Made by a program: the position numbers and the translations under genes. A stretch of 64,000 nucleotides of DNA from Monomorium pharaonis (Eukaryota; Arthropoda; Insecta; Hymenoptera; Formicidae), in NCBI RefSeq assembly GCF_013373865.1, contig NC_050467.1, positions 24,574,996 through 24,638,995 of the forward strand, written 5' to 3'. Positions 48,590-61,003 of this stretch are shown piece by piece; position 1 is the first letter of the stretch, and each line of letters opens with the position of its first letter. The notes beneath the pieces are model-generated. The model saw nothing but the letters and a program-made list of their open reading frames with translations. It had not been told where the DNA came from and made no database searches.

Positions 48590-51500
48590 ATGTCGTCCAC
48601 GGTGAAGTACACATCGGACGAGCAGCTGAGCGGTGAGTAGTTGTGGTTAATCAAGCTGGAAAAAGTATGCGCGCCGCGCCGATTGTCAGACGCGCGACGG
48701 CCATTTCGCGCGGTGTTCCTGTTCACCGCCCGCTCCTGTCCTCCCGTCCTCCTTCCCCCTTCCCGGTGAGCGTAAACAAACGTACTTCCACTACGTCTCT
48801 GACGCGCTCGCTCGGCGTCCTCGTGGAGGAGGACGGTCGGCTTGTCAGATTTCAGGTCGGATCACCGGGAACTGGCTGATCGCGATGCCGATCCTGATTC
48901 TCACCGAAAATCGGAGCGGCACGCAGTTTTGGCGCCATTTCGGAGGCTCGCGTTCAACCCGCCGCGCACGTCGCGTCCGGCGGAAGATTCAATTTTTGAT
49001 GTCACGCGCGCGCGAATCGATACTTCACCCCGGCGGCTGGAGCCGGGCTTCAGCTTCATTTTCGCGAAGTTGCGTGACGCGCCGCGGGGCGAGGCGAGGG
49101 GGAGCGGAGTTATCTCGCGCGAAGTACGCCGGACTGCAAATTCCGGCCGCGCGCGCGCGTCACCGCGTGGAAATGACGCCTCAGCCTCTCGGCCTACCTC
49201 CGTATTAACTCTTTTTTTTTTTTTCGAATTCTCTTTAAATTTGTTTCCTACGTTCTGTACTCTTAACGCGTTTTTGTTTTCCTTCGGTTGTTCTCTCCGG
49301 CGAGAGGAATCGATCACGTTTATTTCTTTATGATATTTTATATGGAATGGAATGTTTTTCAGAACAAATGCGCAAACGTTTTTGCCGCAAATGTTTTGAG
49401 GAGTCCGTTTCCCTCGATAAGCAGCCTGGATGAAAAATACGACAGTGCGACTTAGCTTATCTGTTTTTATTCATACTTCTCGCGAAAATATCCAGTAATA
49501 ACTGCTAATAAGGAAACACTCAATTGCTTTCGTCATGCAAATAGAGTTTCCTTTTCTTTACGTTTTTTTTTCCTTCCGCGTTTCCTGAACGTGTACGCGA
49601 TAAGGCCAGATAAGATTTTTCTGGCGTTTCAATATGCGCGCCGAACAAGTCGCAGACGTGAACGATTACCAACTTTTAATCGTGGATCATTAATAATCGT
49701 CTTGTCAATAATCGACGATTTGCGGCAACACGCCGGGGAATTACGCAGGAAACTCTGCGATGTGTTTCCTGCGTCAACTTCGTGATTGAATTAAAAAAAA
49801 AAAACTTTGTAACATTCAATATGGGAACATCGAAATACGCAAGTTAAACTTGCACGAATAATTTTCTGAAGGTAATTTTCTGCCAACGTTTTTTAAAAAT
49901 TCCTCACAGGTGCGTAATATGGCTCTATAATTTCCTCGGGAAGCTTTTTAGTCCAATATTTCAGCTGTGGTTATCCTTTTTTACGGTGAAATAGGTTGGG
50001 CATGCTATTAATAATTCATAACGCACGTCAGAATAATAATCTACTGAAAAATATGCGAGACTTCGTAAACAACTTTATTTGTGTACACAATTCTATTGTT
50101 GCAAAATTGTGATTTATTTGATGCGTTTCCTTCGTATAATATATTCTTTGTTTCGTTCCTTTAAATTTTAAGCTACAGTGCAAGTTGAGATAATTATGCT
50201 GAGATAATTAAAACTTTACACATTACTGGTTTCTTTGCGTTTGCAGTATATCTTTTGTTCCGAGAATAGAGACTTTAGTTCAGATAATTATTTATTTTTC
50301 TGATACATATAAATACTCGAATTCAAATATTCAAATATTTAAATTCAAGTATCTTATGCATTTAAGTTAAATACATACATATTTTAACCGAAGAAATTTA
50401 ATCAAGTTGAAAAATTTAATCAAACTACTTTATACGCTTTTTTTTTTCGGTGTATTTTGGACAAACGAAAAAAAATGGGGTTGTGACGTAAGCTTCATTT
50501 TTCCGATGCTGGGTTGTAAAAAAAAAAAAAACGCGACTCGAGTTAAATCGAACCGCGTTGAACCCAGAATGCCGAATTCGCCGAATTAATTTTAGTGAAT
50601 CGCGGCTCGTGAATCCCGCTTCGCGCCACACGCGAATCTCCCTCACGTGCGAAAGCCAACTTGAATCGGGCACGCGCGTATCCACCACCGTAATCCTTAT
50701 CTCTGTTTGTTTTGCAAAGTGTCGTCTGACCATGATAGCAGCGGCGAAGAAAGGGAGGCGAGCACCTGCCGATGCATCTCGGCCGCGCGATCGTCCGCGG
50801 TTTTTCTCGCCGCGCCGGCCACGCGCCTTGTCTCGCCTCGTGTCGAATTACAAGTCGCATCTTTTCAAACGTTTAACAATAGCCGGTGTCGCTCTCCTGG
50901 CGATAATGAATCACGGGGTGAAATAATGTTTTGCAAGGAGAGAAGTGTCCGAGGTACGCGCGGCGTGACGCTAAATTTATCCGCGGCTCGGATTACTTAC
51001 CTCCGGTCTCCAGTTTCCTCGCCGCGTTACGAGAAATTAGATACCGCCTCTATAATTTCTGGATTTCTTCGTTTCCGTTGTCAGGCAATTAATATGTTTT
51101 TCTTATTCTTCTTTACTCCCGTATAAACCCACCGCCCGTTCTTCCGTAGCGCGTGCTACACCGAGACAAAAATGTTATTAATTTTTCAACTTGATTAAGT
51201 TTCTTCTATTAAGAAATACATGAATAGTTGAATTGAAGAAAATTGAATCAAGTTGAAAAATTTTGTTAAATTAATAACTTTTCTCTCTCAGTGCACGCGC
51301 GCATTCGCTACCGCGTTCGCGTAAATGTATCTGATGGTATTTGCAGCGTGATTTATTCGCGTATATTCCTGTTCACGGAAATCGGTCATGAATCATGTAT
51401 GGTCATGCTCGCACGACCTATTAACACGCCACGGTATTCAACTTGGGAGGCAACCGGAGTAAATCTCTCTGGGCGAAGCAAAGCTGAAAACGGGTAACGA

Positions 51501-54500
51501 GTTATTCAACGATATTTTTAAAGGGAAAAAAGGTCGCTCCTCGGAGGGCAAGAAATGAAAACCGAGGGAAATGAAAAAAAAAAAAAACGTCGTAAATTAT
51601 AGTACACAGAGAGAATTTTCTCTTAAAAATACCCTGAAAATCGTGGTAATTGTGAGACAACGTAAACCTTGAAGTATACTTGAAACCTTTAGTATACTTG
51701 TAACAAAATTTATTAAAATTTACTAAAATGTACTAAAATTTTAATAAAATTTGGCAAAGTTTTAGTAAATTTTGTTAGAAGTTATTAAAATTTACATAAT
51801 TTTGCCAAATTTATTTAAAATTTTAGTAAATTTTGCTAAAAGTATAATAAAATTTTTCAAGGTTTACGTTGTTTCATAATTACTACGATTTTCAGGGTAA
51901 TTTTTAAGAGAAAATTCTCTCCGTATAGAGCAGCGCATAATAAGGCGTGGATTTCTGATTCCTTTCATCTCAGGGAAAATTAACAGTATCGTCTCTTGCA
52001 CCATTCAATCCTCGATTGCGCGCTGGGTCATCGACGCGAATAGAATTGGGTCAGCGTCCTGCGAACTCGGGTGGCCCGAGTGTTTAAATTAGATGAGCCC
52101 TAATGAGTGAGTACGGCGTTCGCTTGCTCGCTCGCTCGTTCGTTCGTTCGGTCAAGATCAGGGCCGTCGATTTGCCACGATGAAAACATCATTCATCGCG
52201 TCTCTCGTGTTAATCGAAATCACATAGCTAGTAGATAACGCGCGTCCCACGAAACTAATAATATCGACAATCTATAGCGCTAGAACACGTTCAATGCCAC
52301 TCCCGATCGCAGAGTGATCGTACGATACTCGTTATCTGTGACAAAACTATCTACGTCGAAAAGCGATGTCGATTATTCTACGATGAAGGAATCGCACGGA
52401 TAAAAAGGAAAAAATCTCTCTCTTTTTCTCTCTGTTCTTTGACTCGAAAAGCAATGAACTCGCGTAGACGAAAATTGACGCCGGTAATCGAGAAATTAAC
52501 ATCGCATAGTTGACGCGAGATTAAGCAAGATGAAACGGCTACGCAATGTTTTTGATATGTATATCGCGGAGATCATCGCGTGAATCATCATCATCATCAT
52601 TATCATCATCGCGAGTTTGTTCCCTTTCACGGGAACGCGCGACGCGATCGTCCGCACGTCGTCCCGTCGTTCCTACGTGATCATTCGCAGGAGCCTGGAA
52701 CTCATTAGAGCGGCGCCGGATCGAAATCATCTGACGAGAACGTTCGCAGAAGCCTACGTGACTCGACTCACGCGGACACTCGGGATACGTTCTCTCGAAG
52801 AGAGTTCGCCAAGCCGCTGACCCGCGCGATACAGGTCAACCACCCGCACAATGGACACTGCATTTCCATTGAATCGCGCGTTAACTTTGTATTACATCTT
52901 TGACGAGGAATATCTCGATAAATAGGTGAATGGTTTTTATGAATATTGTATACACGTGCCGCGTGTAAATCCGATGATTTGGATTGCGTTAATATCGATA
53001 CTTGTCGACGATTAAAAACGTCACTTTATAGAAATAGAGGGACATTAAGATATACAATCGTATCAGTCAGAGAAAGAACGACTGTTTATCTGACTTGATT
53101 ATTTGCGTCGTTATTAAGCTAAGCATTTAACTCGGCTTTTCTTTATTTGGTTGACTTACTTTATCGTAGTAATTTATATTGAAGTACGTGTGTGAAGTTA
53201 GCATCTCAAAGTTTAGCATCTCATAAAAATATTACAGAATTACTTGCATTCAGCATAGTTCTACAGTTCTTGATCTATAAATCTAGACCTATAAATACAA
53301 GTTTTCCATCAAAATAGTTGTTGAAAAATACTTTCTAAATTTTTTAAATTAATTAATTTTGTCTATCTGAGATGCCAGTTACACCAAATCCACGTGCGCA
53401 GACGTATACGTATGTTTTGTAACAAAAAATTTTTTTAAATTAATTTAATTATTAGAACTATTGACAGGACGTCTTTAAACGATAGAATTCTATAGATTTA
53501 GTCTTCTCTGTGGTCGTATATTCGAAATACGGTGAGATGCTATTATGTGATTTTGGAAGTTAGCATCTCATTTATAAAAATTTAATTAAAATACGTAATT
53601 TAACGGAACTATTGTTGAAACTTATTAAGAACTGTAGAACTATGCTGGATGCAAGTAATTCTGCAGTATTTTTATGAGATGCTAAACTTTGAGATGCTAA
53701 CTTCACACACGTTATTGAAGTCGTGTCTCGAGGCGATCGATATTTAATTATTTCCGTTATCAGTAAATATTCGCAGACTATATTTTGTCAACTTGAATTT
53801 ATATATAAATGTAAATTTATAAATTTATGGTTTACATTTTTAAATTATTACCCTGACGGAAAAACGATACTTGATTCAAATAGTGATTCTAATGATACTA
53901 ACAGATTTTATAAATAATATTTTCTATAATTTAGAAAATGTTATTTGTTTGAAATAAACATTATTAATATGTTATTAGTGCTATTCAAATAACTTTATTT
54001 GAATCAAGTACCCTTTTCTGTCAGTGCACGTTATGATGACCTGATTAAGTATCGATCGTCTCGAGGCGCGATTTCAATAAATTACGGTGACAGTCGAGTA
54101 AAATTTTTATAACAGCCGTACTAATATGAGATTCGGGCACGAAACAGCCTGCCAATTTGCATCTTTATCTGGCTGTCAACGAAAGGATGTTTAATTTAAG
54201 GCCCTGATAAGCGATACGTGCGCGATTATCGGCTGCACGCCTACGAGCGATGGTGTACACCGATGGATCGAAAAGACCGTCGAAAAGGGGGAAGATATCT
54301 ATTTTTATTAGCTTTAGTGAGCTTTGCCGCCGGTCCTTAATCCGATTGATTAAAGCTACCGAGCTACCCACTAGCGATTTCGCAGATGCGACTTGGCACG
54401 TGGTGAATCTCGTCCCTCGGACGCGATGTGATTTTCCTGCGGAAATTTCCTCACCGGCGAGATGAGTAGTTCGCGAGAAAATCGGGATGAGAGTTCGTAC

Positions 54501-57500
54501 GTTTGTTCGCTTTATTTTTCATTAGTATATGAAAAAAAAAAAGGAATTTTAAGGGATTTATAAGGAGATATTCTCTGCGCAGATTAGTTGCTCTCTGAAG
54601 AATCTGTTCTTTTTTTATAAATAATATAGTTTAATTTTAGAAATAGATATTTTTTCCTGGAATATCACACGAAATGGTTCCATTGTGTTTTTAATTAGCT
54701 TTCGTAACGTTGAGAACAAACGGCTATTAGAGGTGAAACAACGCACGTTTAATTTACAGCAACTTATACAAAGGCACAATTAAAATGTTATTTCTGAAAC
54801 TACGTATCTCATAACAAAAAGTGTTCCAGACAAAAGCTGTATAGTCTAATTGTAAGAAGGATAAATAATGATATAAAATCAATTTAAAAGAATCGTTTTT
54901 TTAAGATGCAAATCATCGTCATTTTTTAAAATAAAATTATGATTTTTTTTTACATAATTTGATTTTTCTAATTATTTTGCGTATGAAAGTACTGAGGTAC
55001 CAAACATAATGAAAAATAGCTAATCATTGAGTATAATTATCTTTATTGCTTAAGAAGCAATCTATTTGAAAATTTTAATATTTAAAGTACAGCCACGCGT
55101 TAAATGTTCAGGCAGGTTAAATATGGCGATGCTTCTTCGTTCTTGCGGTTTGTTGTCAACAATGGAGACACATTTGCGGGGCATAAGAAATGACGAAGCG
55201 TTGTGAAGATCAGCTTGCATCCTGCGGTATTATAATACGATACTTGTGTAGTATCAAGACGTGCAGCCTTGACAAGCACGTGTTCATACTGACAACTTAC
55301 GGTTGGTCAGTTTTTTTTTCTTCACCTGGCTTATAAATGCCGTTTTGATACTTTTCAAATTTTTAATTATATCTTGATTGCAGAGTAAAAAAATTATGTT
55401 TTATAACAAATTTTTAACAAATATGGTAGTTTAATTTTTTAAATAAATATACGTTTCTGTTGTGTTAGTCAAAAGGTTAAGTAATAATTTGACGATTATT
55501 TGACGAGCAATTGATAATAATGTATCGCATTATTTATTGAAAGAAAACTATCTTTCGCTCTATGCGATTTTATGCGACAAGTTTAAAAAAATATGTGTTA
55601 TTTTGAGCCGCCAACGAGTGGGCAGCGCGATTAAATGAAAGTAGCTCGTCAAGGTCGGGTTAACGAAGGTTAAGCGACAGTTATCGTAAGTTAATTTACT
55701 TAGGACAGGTAATTGGCAAGTGCTGCGGCTAGAGACCGAGCGTGCTAATGCGAAATATACCAGGAACGATCATTGGAAATTAACGTTTTCGATGCAAAGA
55801 AAATTGTTGGCGAGGTCGACTTGTGGCGCGTCAGATGCAGGCGTAACACAAGTTACCAACTTGTCTTAACACACGTTAATGGCGCAACGCTTAAATTTAC
55901 ATACGAAATAATCAAGTCGAAACAATGCATGAGTATATCATGTTAATTTACAAAATTTATAGAACGGGATCTCTCTTTTTTTTCTTCGCAACTCTGCGAG
56001 ATTGAGCCTTCAACCGTGGCAGTCGGGAAACGTTTCACGTGTGCCTCTTGTCTCTCGATCTGACGTCTCATTGTCTCAACTGTCGCGCCGGATTTGCGTC
56101 TAGTTTGCGGCCGATTTGTCTCGCGCAGACGGTAGAAGCTGCGATTTGTCAGCGCTACCAAACGACGTAATCTGCCCACGTTGACTCGCACGAGATCGCC
56201 GCTGATCGAGTAATGGCAGCCTCCGGGTCTCTGAATGGGCAATCCGGTGCTTTGATCCCCGACGGTGTCCATCGACGTCGTTTGCAACCCGCCGGCGCAT
56301 AAAGAGGCTACGTGGTAGCCGCGTGATGGTTCGTCCGTTTTAATCAGGTCGGGATTCTGCGCGCGCGATTACTCTCGCAGTTAGGTACTTGGCGAGTAAT
56401 GCGAGCGGATTACGCAAGTAAACACCTCGCTCGATCTCGCGCGCGGATTGTTGCAGGACGTTACGAAAATCGCGGAATTTTTTTCTTCTTGTAACTTGTG
56501 GAATTTTTATGGGAGACGATCCCCTCCCCGTACGACGCGAGAAAACGCCTGGACGTGACGGCGCGACGTGAGGAACGATAGGTTCCCGCCGCGCGTCGAT
56601 TGTTTCCCAAACGTTACATAACGTGAATTGGCAAAACCGACACTGAATATCGCATATAAGATCATCAAGACTTTTTTTGCGTACTCCAGGATTAATCCTT
56701 CTTGTCGCGCGCATAATCAGCAATGCTTCGCGTTCGTTGTCTTTTTTTTTTTTGCCGCGGCTCATCGTCACGCTTCGTATTCATGTCCGAGAGATTAAAC
56801 ATAGGACAAGATTGTCCGGAGTTAATGCGCAGCATGATTTTAAATTCCGTTATGTCCCGTTCGGTAAACATCGAGCGAGGACGACGCGACGTCTCGCGAC
56901 GTGTCGAGCGGCGCCGAGCTGATTTTTCCATTTTCCGACGACCTCGTCGCGATTTGACAGCGGTATTTGTGGCGTGCGATGTGGCGTGCGTTATCGCACG
57001 CATTTTCCCCAAGCGGCCGCACAATGCGTGTCGACGACACGTGATGCCTCGGAATCGTTTCTACCTGCCTCGTTCACTAACGCTTCTACATACTCGAGCG
57101 AAATGGTATCGATGGAAATTCTTTGCGTCGGGCAAATCGCGTTTTTTTTTTCTTCCGGAAAATCACTTGGACGACGATATTCGCGACCGGTGTGGTTACA
57201 AAATGATTACAGAATAAATTGTTCCAGCCCGACGCGAGCAGGCGGAACATCGTCGCGGCGTCCTGCAGTTTTTTTGAAAAGGAAAAAAAACCTTGATTGA
57301 TGTTTTAATCCGGTAAATACATCGGCGCGCAGAATGAATTATAGAGCAGCGCGCTCGTATGTAATAACGAACTATTAATTCGTATAATCCTTGCGAGAGC
57401 ATTAATCGCAAATAGGAGGATAGTCGGTCGTTTGCTCCGAAATAAAGATCGCGTGACAAAACCGCCGTGTAATCGCGAACTTTCGGAAAGCTCGTGCACG

Positions 57501-60500
57501 ACAACGAGTTCACTGTTTGGAAAAAGAGTAACGTATGTTAATCTTGCGTATCGAGAAACCAATACGTACAATAATAGCATTCACTGCCGTAGTTTATTTT
57601 CACGCGCGATTCAAATCGCGCGTTTAATGCAATCAGAAGTGGAGTTTCTTTCTCTCGTTCTCCCCGCGGAAAATGCGAGAGGATATTTCTTTTTAAATTT
57701 ATATTTCGCCTAAATTTACGTGCCGCGTGCGATGTCGACGTGCTGAATCGGGCGAAAGTGCGAACGTGACTTATACTACGGTATACGAATAGGTGAACGA
57801 ACTCGAAGTAAACCTTCATCGCCCGGATGATTTGCGCGGCTAGGAGAGCGGCGGCGGTGATCATCGCGCATTGCTAACGTCGCACGTGCATTACACGTGA
57901 CGCGCGTGAACACCATGAGTGATTTATCGTGACTGACAAACCGATTGTCCTAATCGACGGACCTGCTCCTATCTTTCCCGGTCGGATTCGGGTGACACAT
58001 AATTTTGCTCACGCGGTTGACGGGAGCTTGATGTTTCCAACTCGATTTACAATTAATTTCTTTTATTTGGTTTTTATCTTATTTTATTGACTTGATTTCA
58101 TTTGGTATGATTAATATCAGACGTTTCGAGTTTGAAAACACGAGCGCTTTAAAATAGAACTCGAAACTCTCTGGAAAATGTAAATTCTAGTCGGTGACAT
58201 GACAAATTATGAAGAATAAAATTTATGAAAATTTTTTTAATTGCTCCTTCGAGATTTACAAGTCGCGAAAGAAGAAAAAGGAACAGATAAAACACTATGT
58301 GCGCATCGATAACGTGGTAGTTTCGTAACTATGGAAATAAAGACGCGTTGGAGTGTGAAATACAAATTCACGTTCTTTATGCAATTAGCAAACGTTGTCA
58401 TAGCGACGATAGACGAACCTGAAGTTTCACGGCGATGAGATCATACTCGTTAAATGATTGTTACTAAGAGCTTGCAAGCGCAGTTTTCTCGATTTTAATA
58501 AACGATTGTAAATAAACTTCGTCAAATTGAAATTGTTAAATTCAATCTTATTAATCTATTCACTATTTAGTTTTATAAACACATAATACAAATAAGATAT
58601 TTCTTTCTTCAATATTTTTATGAACACTATCCTATTTTCTGACACGTCTTACGCGCTTAATTAAAATACATTTTTTTTTGTTTTTATTTGAAATGTATTT
58701 GAAATAATTTTAATACACAATCTCTTGTGAATTTTTTGCCTTGTAAAATGAAACAAGGAACTTTACTAATAAGATGTGAAGAAGACAGAAGCCTATCACT
58801 AAAACGGATATTTTCTTTATCGCACAATACACAATCGGATTTCTCCTTATTTGAATTCTAATTAAAGCAGAATATTGATATCACAACACGCAGTTTTCAC
58901 ACGAAAGTTTCTCTATCTCTGTATATTTCGTTTAAGTAGCCGTTGACTGATACTCGCACATTATTTGGCCAAGTCCCGTTTCTATGAATATAAATTAATC
59001 TTAATCTCGGTTTAATTCCAAATTATTTCATTATCTCATTTTAATTCCAAAAATTAGAAAAAGATAAACAGTAAGTTAAAGTTAATCTTTGATATGGTTT
59101 AGCTTTGATTGGTAGAAATGGGTCTATGTGGCTATACAAACAGTGTATTGATCGGATTACTCATGTTACTTAGTATTCGAATGAGCTTACTGTGCACAAA
59201 TCAAGAGTCGCATATTTATGTATATTATTTGCAAATTGCAAGGTACGATTTTTTATTAACCTTTGTTCTAAGCCAATGTAGATTTCCGCATTATCAAAAG
59301 ATGCCCAATTTCGTATTATTGATTGTTATATTATTAAAATAATAATAACCTTCTCTCGTTGCAAATCTCTGGTCCATTCGATCTGTATTTGACAAAGTAC
59401 TTTAATTAATTATTAAACTCATGGAATTTAATTTCAGTTTTATTAAATTTGCAATATAAAGAAGATTGTTATTGATTTTGGAGTGAGATTAGCTTGGCAA
59501 GCCGTTTTGCATCATTTATTTCGTTATGCAAGCTGAACATTTTGTTAGCATACAATACAAAGGATGAAATTGTCCCGTCTAAACGATCGTTTCGGAGTAA
59601 ATGTGTGGGAGTCTTATTTGCATATCGCGTTTACTTACGTAAAAGAGATGAGATCGCCCTTGAAAAACTGTTATTTCAAATACGCGTTTTTATCTATTTT
59701 TATCTGTTTTAAGTATTTGCACGTGGAAAGCGTGAATCACGTTATGAACATAAAAAGAGAAGACATGTGCATACAAACATTGTGAAGAAATAATATATAT
59801 CAAAGCAGAAAATGAGAAGACATTTGCAACAAAAAGTAATTTACTTTAAATGCAATAATTTCTTATTTCAATATTTATTTGAAATATTAAATTTCTTTTA
59901 TATTGTCCAACAGTTTTCTTAGCAGAAATTAATGTTACGATGAAAAATTGATACTAAAAGAATCGACGCTGTTTTATTTACGAGACAAGTTTGCAATTTC
60001 CCTTTAACTTGACCCCGTAGGGTTACCATGATCGATATAGTGGCCGTTGATGCTATTTTTAGAGATGTTTCAACGTGTCATCGCGTATGTCGTTCAACGA
60101 CATTTACTCTCCATTATACACCGAGTGCATCAACATCAGCATTAAATTTTAAAAGCACTTTAAGAATATTAGAAAAACAAAGTTCATAACGGAATATTAA
60201 ATATTTTAACTCGTAAAATCGAATAATTACGATACGTGGCGTTTCAATAAATTTTCGCTAACGAGAAATTGATTTCAAATCCATCAAAGCTCTTTTCAAT
60301 ACGAAAACAACGGGACAGCTTTCTTGTTTACTGTGATAATAAACTGTATTGTTCGCGGAAGGAATTATTCGCTAAAATGCAAGTAAAATATAGAAAGATT
60401 AATCGGGAAATTGCTGTTGGCAATTATTAATCATTCTCTCTTGCTCTCGTTTTTGCGAGATAAAATTTTTCTCACACGGGGAAACCGGAGTGTGTGAGTG

Positions 60501-61003
60501 CGTCATTCATCACCGCGCTGAAAAATGGCTGCTGCATGCGCGAATACCGCCGGAACTATCGGAAAAAGCGCGCGGGATCGAGAGCACTCTCTCGAAGGTG
60601 ACGGGGGCGCGTCCAGAATATAACAGACTTTCTTTTCAACTGCGCAGAGTCCTGGGTGGAGCTGGTGCCGGATCCGCCGCTGGCAGCCCGGATAACGCCT
60701 ACGCCGTTCAGCGTCACCGGCGAGCGTGAATACCTGCGACTTCTCAGGGAAGCACAGAGGGATTCCACACACTCGTCCGCGAGACATTCCCTGGCGTCCT
60801 CGCGCCGGGACACCCCGAGGGACAGGTGAGACACTTTATTTTCCCGACTCTTTTCCCCTCTCCCATTTTCCCTAGCCAAGTCCTGTACTCCGAGAACTAA
60901 GGAAGCGAGCGATCTCAGCGGAGGCAAGAGAAGCTTGGAAAAATCCTCTCGATCGTCGATTCGCACGAAACCGCAGAAGCTAAGGCTTTCGGAAATTGCG
61001 ACG
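48590..61003 (+). CDS. Unrecognised gene, N-terminal exons (continues beyond the window)
   Basis: Exon 1 (48590-48632) encodes MSSTVKYTSDEQLS and ends in phase 1 before GTGAGT, after a CpG-rich leader. Exon 2 (60648-60825) enters in phase 1 after a pyrimidine-rich CTGCGCAG, giving SWVELVPDPPLAARITPTP and then GEREYLRLLREAQRDS and a Ser/Arg-rich stretch. It ends in phase 2 before GTGAGA. A third exon reads KEASDLSGGKRSLEKSSR to LRLSEIAT and ends at 61003 before GTGAGC. Its best-looking acceptor (60874-60875) gives the wrong phase, while a weaker one at 60893-60894 restores it. I do not recognise the family. The predicted part is hydrophilic, Ser/Arg/Lys-rich, with no signal peptide or membrane segment. 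The first intron is 12 kb and carries several mobile-element relics. Confidence 0.55.
51159..51293. mobile_element. 135 bp palindromic MITE-like element (CACYGAGA ends)
   Basis: The left CACCGAGACAAAAATGTTA is mirrored at the right by the complement of CACTGAGAGAGAAAAGTTA. Inner matches include TTTTTCAACTTGATT with its complement AATCAAGTTGAAAAA. Non-coding. Confidence 0.65.
51605..51926. mobile_element. About 320 bp MITE with long inverted arms
   Basis: Arms 51609-51676 and 51856-51921 are about 90% complementary: AGAGAATTTTCTCTTAAAAA through ACCCTGAAAATCGTGGTAAT to AACGTAAACCTTGAA. The interior is built of repeated AAAATTTACTAAAAT-like units on both strands. A possible short duplication (TATAG) flanks it. 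Confidence 0.75.
53177..53721. mobile_element. 527 bp MITE with a perfect 9-bp target-site duplication
   Basis: TATTGAAGT occurs at 53177-53185 and again at 53713-53721. Between them the terminal inverted repeats start ACGTGTGTGAAGTTAGCATC (53186) and match at the other end (53712) for about 100 bases with few mismatches. The motif GTTAGCATCTCA also recurs inside. No transposase. Long terminal repeats with a 9-bp duplication fit Mutator-like elements best. Confidence 0.85.
53851..54026. mobile_element. 176 bp MITE (CCCTGACGGAAAA / CACTGACAGAAAA ends)
   Basis: The left CTGACGGAAAAACGATACTT and the complement of the right end CTGACAGAAAAGGGTACTT align, followed by GATTCAAATA on both. An inner pair (AGTGATTCTAATGATACTAA / TTATTAGTGCTATT) is partly mirrored. 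Non-coding. Confidence 0.7.

Larger units (their letters stand above)
48633..60647 (+). other. 12 kb first intron of the unrecognised gene
   Basis: Alternating GC-rich islands (48650-49200, 50540-51060, 52000-52880, 55620-58000) and AT-rich DNA. Four palindromic elements lie between 51159 and 54026. Open frames in the GC islands run on several strands at once and have no family signature. No nested gene is supported. Confidence 0.5.

Noticed and set aside
55943..57300. Several 100-160 codon frames on both strands in a GC-rich island
   Set aside because: Overlapping frames on opposite strands, Arg-rich composition expected from CpG-rich DNA, no domains or splice sites.
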